DNA of 64,000 nt from Berberis thunbergii (taxonomy: Eukaryota > Streptophyta > Magnoliopsida > Ranunculales > Berberidaceae), in assembly GCA_003290165.1 (NCBI GenBank), contig QNQO01000502.1, positions 558,001-622,000 on the forward strand, written 5' to 3'. This document shows positions 57,772 to 64,000 of this stretch, one piece after another. The notes beneath the pieces are model-generated. The model had not been told where the DNA came from. It worked only from the letters and a program-made list of their open reading frames with translations, and did not search any database. The first letter of the stretch is position 1. Every line of letters starts with the position of its first letter. Both the position numbers and the translations under genes were made by a program.

Positions 57772-58831
57772 ATCCACCCACCTTATCTCCATCTCTCTCG
57801 TTTTCATTGTTCGTCGACCCCTCTTCAAGTTCACAGACAAAAGGAAGATCGTGAAAATGAATAAGAGAAAGAGATTAGAAGATATTTTTATCTCTTTCTT
57901 TGTGCTATTCGCACCACCAGTTCCACTTAATACCACCACACACAGGCGATAGTGTTTTGTTTCTTCTCATCTCTTTACTTATTTTAGTTTGATATTTGAT
58001 TATGGATTACTGTTTGAACATAATTAATATGTCTAGCTAAACTCCTTTTAGTTAAGGGTGGATTCAAGGCCACAAACATGTGTTTTATAAATTAATTGAA
58101 TTTAATCTTTCTTGCTATTAGTGATTGTGTTTTGCTTAACTGCTTTATAGAGAATTTTTTTTGTATGTTTGTTAAGCTGGCCAACTTAGTAAGCATGCTA
58201 GGATCTGGGGCTAGAGTACAGGAGAGTTTCACCTAATTGTTATAATTATGTATTCATAAGTAGTAAATACCAAGGAACGTTGGTAAGGTTAAGTAAAACC
58301 TAGGTAAGAACATGATGTTGATCATACTTGTAATTGTCTAGTCAGTGTTCATATTTTCCACAAAACTTAATGATCTTAGATTGTTATCTAACTTGCGATT
58401 CTTGATTAGATAGATAAGAATAGTTTGAAAGCGACGCTAAGTTTAATTCAACGAACTTGAGAAAATAATAAGATTAATACAGTGTTGATCACGGTTAATC
58501 TTGAGCGTGTCTCTCACGAGTTAGCTAGTGATTATTAAATATTGATTTATGAGCATATGTTTGGTGTGTGGAGATAAACCCTTAGCTATTTTCTCATATT
58601 TGCCATCTGTTTAGTTTTATTATCTTTACAGTAAATTTCATAGTTATTTTCATAGTTTAATTTAGAAAATTCAATCCCCCATTATTTACTTAATTAGGTT
58701 GTTAGTTGTCTTTTAGTTATTATTAGTGTTAATTGATGCTTCTAATCCCCGGTCCAGAACGATCCCTACTTATTCTATACTACAATCACAAAGCAGTATA
58801 TTAAGTTGTGTGTTACTAAAATAGCGCATCA

Positions 58832-60899
58832 ATTTTTGGCGTCGTTGCCCGGGATTAGTAAAATTGTTAATTACTTAATTAGTTTTTTTATTAATTTTAA
58901 TTTTTCTCTTTTGTTAATTTTTTTTCTTTTTTATCTTTATCTCAGGTACCCTGCGCAATAGGAGATCCGGTGAGAACTTATTATAATATGATCTGGAGCC
59001 TGAGAAAACTTATTATGAGTTCATTTTTGGAACATGACGTGGAGAACATATCACTCCATGAGGATTGATTGGAGATACCGTCGGGCTGCACGATGTTAAA
59101 ACAAACTGTTCTTGGGAGACAATCCAATCATATTTGTTTTCTCTATCCCTTTATTTGATTTTCGTTATTTTTGTTTGTTAGTAGTTTGTTTTCCTCTTTT
59201 AAATATTTAATTACATGGCTATAATATATTAACATTGAGGACAATGTTAGATTTAAGTGTGGGGGAAACAACGTTGTTTTTATTTTGAAAAAAAAATTAA
59301 TAAAAAGTGTCAATCCATAAAAAAAAAATGTTGGTTTTTTTTTTTCTTTGTTGGTATTAGTGGCATTAAAAAAATTATAGTTGTTCGAGTCTTAGGATAT
59401 TTTCCAGCACAATAATGAGATTTTGTTTTTAATTGCATGACTTTAAGGCTTATAAGCATGAGTTAAGATCAAATATTATTCTTTGGTTAATGCTTAATCA
59501 TGATTATCATATGCAAATTCACATGTAATCAACTGAGTAATTGGTATTCGTAGCATGCTTAATTGAATTTAACTCATTATAACCCATATGTGAGTTTAGA
59601 GCCTTGTTCCTTTGAGTATGAAAGTTTTTAGTTAGGTCATCTTTTATTTCTTTTGTCAATAATAACTCGTTGCATGATCTCAATTTTGTTTGCTTTGGTT
59701 GCTACTTGGATTGCTTTCATAATTAAGGATTAAACACTAGAACTTGTATTAATTTCGTTCAAAACATTATATTAAATTGCATAACATGATAAAGACACCT
59801 AGTTTCCACCATTGCCAAATAAGCCTGATCCATGATATATTTCCTTTAGGTTAACCCCATTGAGCCTGTTATTAAGCATTTTGTTTCATTACCCTCATTT
59901 TCTATCCCTAACCTAATCAAAAGAGTGGAGCATAATTTGATTTGCAGAGACTTTATTGTGATTCAAGGTACGTTGAAAAATAAGTGTGGGGGAATACCCT
60001 TATAGTAGACAGTTCAAGAAGAAAGAGTTGCAAAAAAAAAAAAAAAACGGTTACAAAATTACAAAAGGGATACAAGTCCTTGTCTATATTCATTCAGTAT
60101 TTCAGTACCATACAGATAATTCAATTATTTTCATTCAATAGATACAAAATAATTGTTGAAACTCTTCATTATCAGTGGGCCAGCTCTTCATTTTCCTACG
60201 TATGTCTTGAACCATATGATTCTTTGCTAATGTCTCTAATCTTATTGCATGCTTTCACCATTTCTTTAAGCCATTTGAAAATTCCCTATCTGTTCTTTCT
60301 CTTCCTTTAACCCCTTGGCCCCATTACAACCTGAATTAAGACCTTTTGATTGAGTGTGTCTTGCAATGTCACATTGTGGAGATTCGAATGAGGTATGAGC
60401 ATATGGTATCACTAGTTCTTGCATTCAAGTAGTAGCATTCCTTCCATGAGATCATATATCTGAAAAGAAAAAATAAAATAAAAAAAGTCAGAAAATGTTT
60501 ATCTTTCTTGTTATATCATATGTGAGCTATTTGTTTCCCTTTTACATCAATCATCTCACATATAACTAGAATAGGAAGAGTGATTTTACCAAACAATCAG
60601 TGAAAAAGAAAAGAAGGCACCAGTGAGATTTTTGGGTTAATTCTTCTTGGCACGCGCTTGAGTTTCACAGTCACTTGGATTGATTTAATTATTGTGAATT
60701 TGTACATCATTGTTATGAACGTGTATTATTTTTTGAATGATGTGGATTTAATCTTGTGTTTACAAAGAATCTTAACATATCATGATCCGTTAAAAATCTC
60801 CGAGACAAATGTTGGAAAGTATAGATTGAGTCATTTGAGCCTTTTATTTTTGTTTCTTGGATTTGCTCGAGGACTAGCAAAAGATAAGTAGGGGGAATT
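58832..60899 (+). other. non-coding interior of the LARD-like element
   Basis: It starts with the tRNA-Asp primer site and ends with the purine tract. Short frames (60-110 codons) lack any domain. Poly(A)/poly(T) runs are common. No gag or pol remnants were seen. Confidence 0.7.
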
Positions 60900-62446
60900 T
60901 GATAGGAGCATAATTATGCTATTTTAGTATCATATTTCTATATATAATTTTAGTTATTTCTTGTTAATTATGATATTAATTGTTATTTTCGTGTTTGTGT
61001 AGGTTTCCAATAACAAGATTCCATACAAAGAATGAAACCACATAAAGAAGAAAACAAGTATAAAAAGAAACGATACCTTGCTTTGAAAGAAATCCATGCA
61101 CAACATCTTCAGCACATTCATCCATAGCCTCTTCATCCACAGCCGCCATAGCCCTTCATCCATCTTCACCATCAAACCCAATCACAGATACACAGCTTAT
61201 CCTTGCGAGATCAAACACACCATCAGTCAACCCTATTGCCAATTTCACACCACGTGCATATCATTCACAGTTCTGCCAGCACCCTTCACAAACCATTCCC
61301 ATCTCGCACAAACCCATCTCCACCCAACCATCACACTCCTTCTTGAAACAACATCCTCTCCAAACCCTTCCACAATGCCACCCACCTGATCTCCCTCTCT
61401 CTCGTCTTCATCGTTTGTCGACCCCTCTTCAAGTTCACAGACAGAAGGAAGATCGTAAAAAAGAAGAAGATAAAGAGATCAAAAGATATTTTTATCTCTT
61501 TCTTCGTGTTATTCGCACCACCAGTTCCACTTAATACCACCACACACAGGTGATAGTGTTTTGTTTCTTCTCATATCTTTACTTATTTTAGTTTGATATT
61601 TGATTATGGATTATTGTTTGAACATAACTAATATGTCTAGCTAAACTCCTCTTAGTTAGGGGTGGATTTAAAGCCACGAACATGTGTTTTATAAATTAAT
61701 TGAATTTAATTTTCCTTACTATTATTGATTGTGTTTTGCTAAACTGATTTATAGAGAACTTTTCTTTGTATGTTTGTTAAGGTGGCCAACTTAGTAAGCG
61801 TGCTAGGATTTGGGGCTAGAGTACAGGAAAGTTTCACATAATTATTATAATTTTGTACTCATAAGTAGTAAATACCAAGGAACATTGGTAAAGTTAAGTA
61901 AAAACCTAGGTGAGAACAAGATGTTGATCATACTTGTAATTACCTAGTCAATGTTCATATTTTTCCACAAAACTTAATGATCTTAGATTATTATCTAACT
62001 TGTGATTTCTAATTAGATAGCATGATAAGAATAGTTTGAAAGCAACGCTAAATTTAATTCAACGAACTTGGGAAAATAATAGGATTAATGTAGTGCTGAT
62101 CACGGTTAATCTTGAGCATTGTCTCTCACGAGTTAGCTAATGATTATTGAATATGAATTTATGAACATATGTTTGGTATGTGGAGATAAACCCTTAGCTA
62201 TTTTCTCATATTTTCCATCCGTTTAGTTTTATTATCTTTACAGTAAATTTCGTAGTTATTTTCATAGTTTAATTTAGAAAATTCAATCCTCCATTATTTA
62301 CTTAATTAGGTTGTTAGTTGTCTTTTAGTTATTATTAGTGTTAATTGACAAACCCTCTAATCCTCGGTCTAGAACGATTTTTAATTATTATATATTATAA
62401 TCACAAAGCAGGGTATTAAGTTGTGTGCTACTAAAATAGCGCATCA
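60900..62446 (+). repeat. 3' LTR of the LARD-like element
   Basis: Intact 1547-bp LTR that starts TGATAGGAGCATAATTATG and ends TACTAAAATAGCGCATCA. It shows the unbroken sequence across the place where the chromovirus sits in the 5' LTR. Scattered substitutions relative to the 5' LTR indicate an old insertion. Confidence 0.88.
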
Positions 62447-62454
62447 CTGTCTAG

Positions 62455-63030
62455 GGCTCCCACCTCCAATACCATCTATGTCCGAGCATGGTGGACTACA
62501 GGTTCGGGGAGCGATGATTCAGTGATCATGGTCTGTTGAAAAACGATGATCACATGGCAAGGCGTCGACATCAATTTGAGACTGACTAGCTTCCCACCTT
62601 TCAAATTATCTACACCCGTACGTGGCTACAAATTTGAGACTAGAAGGTTCGACGACCAGGCTGAAGAGCAGTGGTATCGTGGCGAGCCGTCGAAATCAGT
62701 TTAGGACTGACTAGACTCCTACCTTCCAAATCATCTACACACATGCACATCAAGTTACAAATTTGGGAGTTTTCAGCGACCATGGTTTGTAGAAGAGCTG
62801 TAGTCCCATAGCAAGCCGTCGAAATTAGTTCGGGACTGACTAGGCTCCCACCTTCTAAACCATCTACGCCCGTGCAATGGGGGCTACCAGTTCAGGGTTG
62901 GTAATTTGGCGACCATGGTCTGTAGAAGAGCAGTGGTTTCGTGGTAAACCGTCAAAATCAATTCCGGACTGACTAGGCTCCCATCTTTCAAACCATCTAC
63001 ACCCGCACAGTGGAGGCTACAAGATTGGGC
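62455..63030. repeat. tandem repeat array of Tat-like copy 2
   Basis: Four to five imperfect units of about 125-140 bp carry GAAGAGCAGTGGT, GGCGAGCCGTCGAAATCAG and GACTGACTAGGCTCCCACC. It is the same family as 38870-39590. Confidence 0.85.
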
Positions 63031-64000
63031 TTTGATCAGAAGCTTTCGTTGTTAGTCGTCACCAGCTAGGCTTACCTGATCGGGTTCGACAACCGTTGTC
63101 CGCAAAGGGTACAACGGTCCCTAGCGAGTCGTCACCAGGTGTGACAACGCTAATTAGACTCCCACTTCCTAAACCATCGACATCCGCGCTAGGCAGACTA
63201 GGTGTCGGGGTGGACCGAAAGCCGTCGTTGTCAGCTAAGGCTTACTAAGCTTGCCCGGCCAAGTGGAGGCTCTGCTAATTGAGGGCGTGCGAGCCTGTAT
63301 CCGCGAGCGGAATGCGTTGTCAGTTGTGCGGATGAGTTATGAAGAGACAAGAGTACCTTGTATCATTTGGCAGTAAGCAAGTGTGATCAGTGTGTCACGA
63401 ATGACTAAGGTTTCTCATGCTCGTGTCAGGCACGTGGTAGAATATTGTTTGAATAGTGGGTTGAGCCAATGGGCCCATAGAGTGAAAGCTAGGGTTCTCT
63501 GTACGCAATATGTTGTGTACAGCGTAGATCGCATGGTAGCACGTGTACGACGTGGATTGTGAGATGGTTGAGTATCGATTATTCCCCCTCAATTAATGTG
63601 GTTGGATGCAACCCCGTTGATTGAACGAACATAGACCCGCGCAGTATCCTTGGGAACCGGCGTCTCCTTGTTTCCCATTCGGTATTCAATGCTAACAGTT
63701 AATGCTAAAGCGCTCGTTGGTGAGCCATTATGTCTATATAATGGTGTTTCTTCATCGTTGTAGGCACTATCTTCTGCAGAGCGTATCTCCTATAATGTTC
63801 TTACTTGAAGAAAATGTTTCGGGTTTTCAAATGCTGAAGGGAGATCTTCATCATTAGATTCTTCGAATGTTCTGACATTTGCGTCGATGAGGCACAATGA
63901 GAATCGTTGTTATGTGTGGTCACCTGCTTTGGGTGGGCACCTAGTTTTTTCGTTGAGATTCCGTGATTTCTTCTCATATTGCGGAAAAGTACAGACTCAC
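63031..64000. other. start of a further Tat-type copy, cut by window end
   Basis: 63530-63610 reads GCACGTGTACGACGTGG and ATTCCCCCTCAATTAATG, similar to the LTR ends at 35100-35165 and 49625-49695. An ORF-like start follows near 63800 (ATGTTCTTACTTGAAGAAAA), in the position of the antisense ORF in the other copies. The frame beyond it is not clearly open. Confidence 0.4.

Larger units (their letters stand above)
53056..62446 (+). mobile_element. non-coding LTR retrotransposon (LARD-like) with nested chromovirus
   Basis: Two LTRs start TGATAGGA and end AATAGCGCATCA. The 3' LTR is 60900-62446 (1547 bp). The 5' LTR is 53056-53499 plus about 57772-58831. A primer site matching tRNA-Asp (TGGCGTCGTTGCCCGGG, from 58837) follows the 5' LTR, and a purine tract AAGTAGGGGGAA precedes the 3' LTR. 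Flanks CTATC / CTGTC fit a 5-bp duplication with one mutation. The internal 2.07 kb (58832-60899) has no coding sequence, only AT-rich text with AAGTGTGGGGGAA phrases. Such large non-coding elements depend on proteins from autonomous relatives. Frames in the two LTRs look alike only because the LTRs are copies. Confidence 0.85.
49059..63030 (-). mobile_element. Tat-lineage Ty3/gypsy remnant, copy 2 (interrupted)
   Basis: Same arrangement as 34510-39600: LTR (49059-49700), antisense ORF on the plus strand (49935-52445), spacer, then the tandem-repeat region. The last is displaced to 62455-63030 by a 9.4-kb LTR retrotransposon inserted at 53055/62447. No gag or pol remains. It lacks the hAT MITE found in copy 1. 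Confidence 0.6.

Noticed and set aside
57463..57939. Minus-strand frame starting MVVLSGTGGANSTKK, with a relative at 61331-61543
   Set aside because: Again a frame through both LTRs; its left half is an out-of-frame reading of the chromovirus gag.

Overview
This is a stretch of plant nuclear DNA, almost certainly from a eudicot. The evidence is AT-rich non-coding sequence, intron-containing genes with GT..AG borders, F-box/FBA genes, a plant organellar DEAD-box helicase, a PPR relic and plant-type transposons (CACTA, hAT, Mutator-like and Tourist-like MITEs, Tat-lineage and chromovirus Ty3/gypsy elements, a LINE). I cannot name the species. Genes are sparse and much of the sequence is transposon-derived, often nested.

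Layout. 0-7 kb: a DEAD-box RNA helicase gene resembling mitochondrial RH47/ISE1 on the minus strand, with a likely 5'-UTR intron. 7-18.6 kb: two diverged copies of one anonymous segment. Copy A is split by a 6.76-kb CACTA element (7388-14145) carrying pieces of an HSP90 gene with introns and a twice-copied targeting-peptide exon. Copy B is split by a 5'-truncated LINE, itself split by a 2.09-kb hAT-type element. 18.6-21 kb: a Tourist-like foldback MITE and simple repeats. 21.0-22.2 kb: an intact F-box/FBA gene. 22.2-28.6 kb: degraded DNA with Ty3/gypsy fragments. 28.7-32.2 kb: an OTU deubiquitinase gene with an intron; a PPR relic lies in its probable leader intron. 33.2-34.2 kb: a broken F-box copy.

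34.5-49 kb: Tat-lineage Ty3/gypsy debris and a tandem duplication of about 3 kb that holds Tat gag fragments and F-box copies. The first F-box copy is deleted and joined to a piece of the OTU gene; the second (45137-46279) is intact. Another F-box relic at 47.3-48.95 kb is split by a third hAT element. 49-63 kb: a second Tat-type element whose antisense ORF and tandem-repeat region are separated by a non-coding LTR retrotransposon (53056-62446). That retrotransposon has a 5'-truncated chromovirus in its 5' LTR. The window ends inside a further Tat-type copy.

The genes likely to work are the helicase (organellar RNA metabolism), two F-box proteins (substrate receptors of SCF ubiquitin ligases) and the OTU protease (removal of ubiquitin). 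There is no operon-like organisation. The most notable item is the CACTA element with captured HSP90 exons, whose boundaries are supported by terminal repeats, a 3-bp target-site duplication and an empty paralogous site within the same window.
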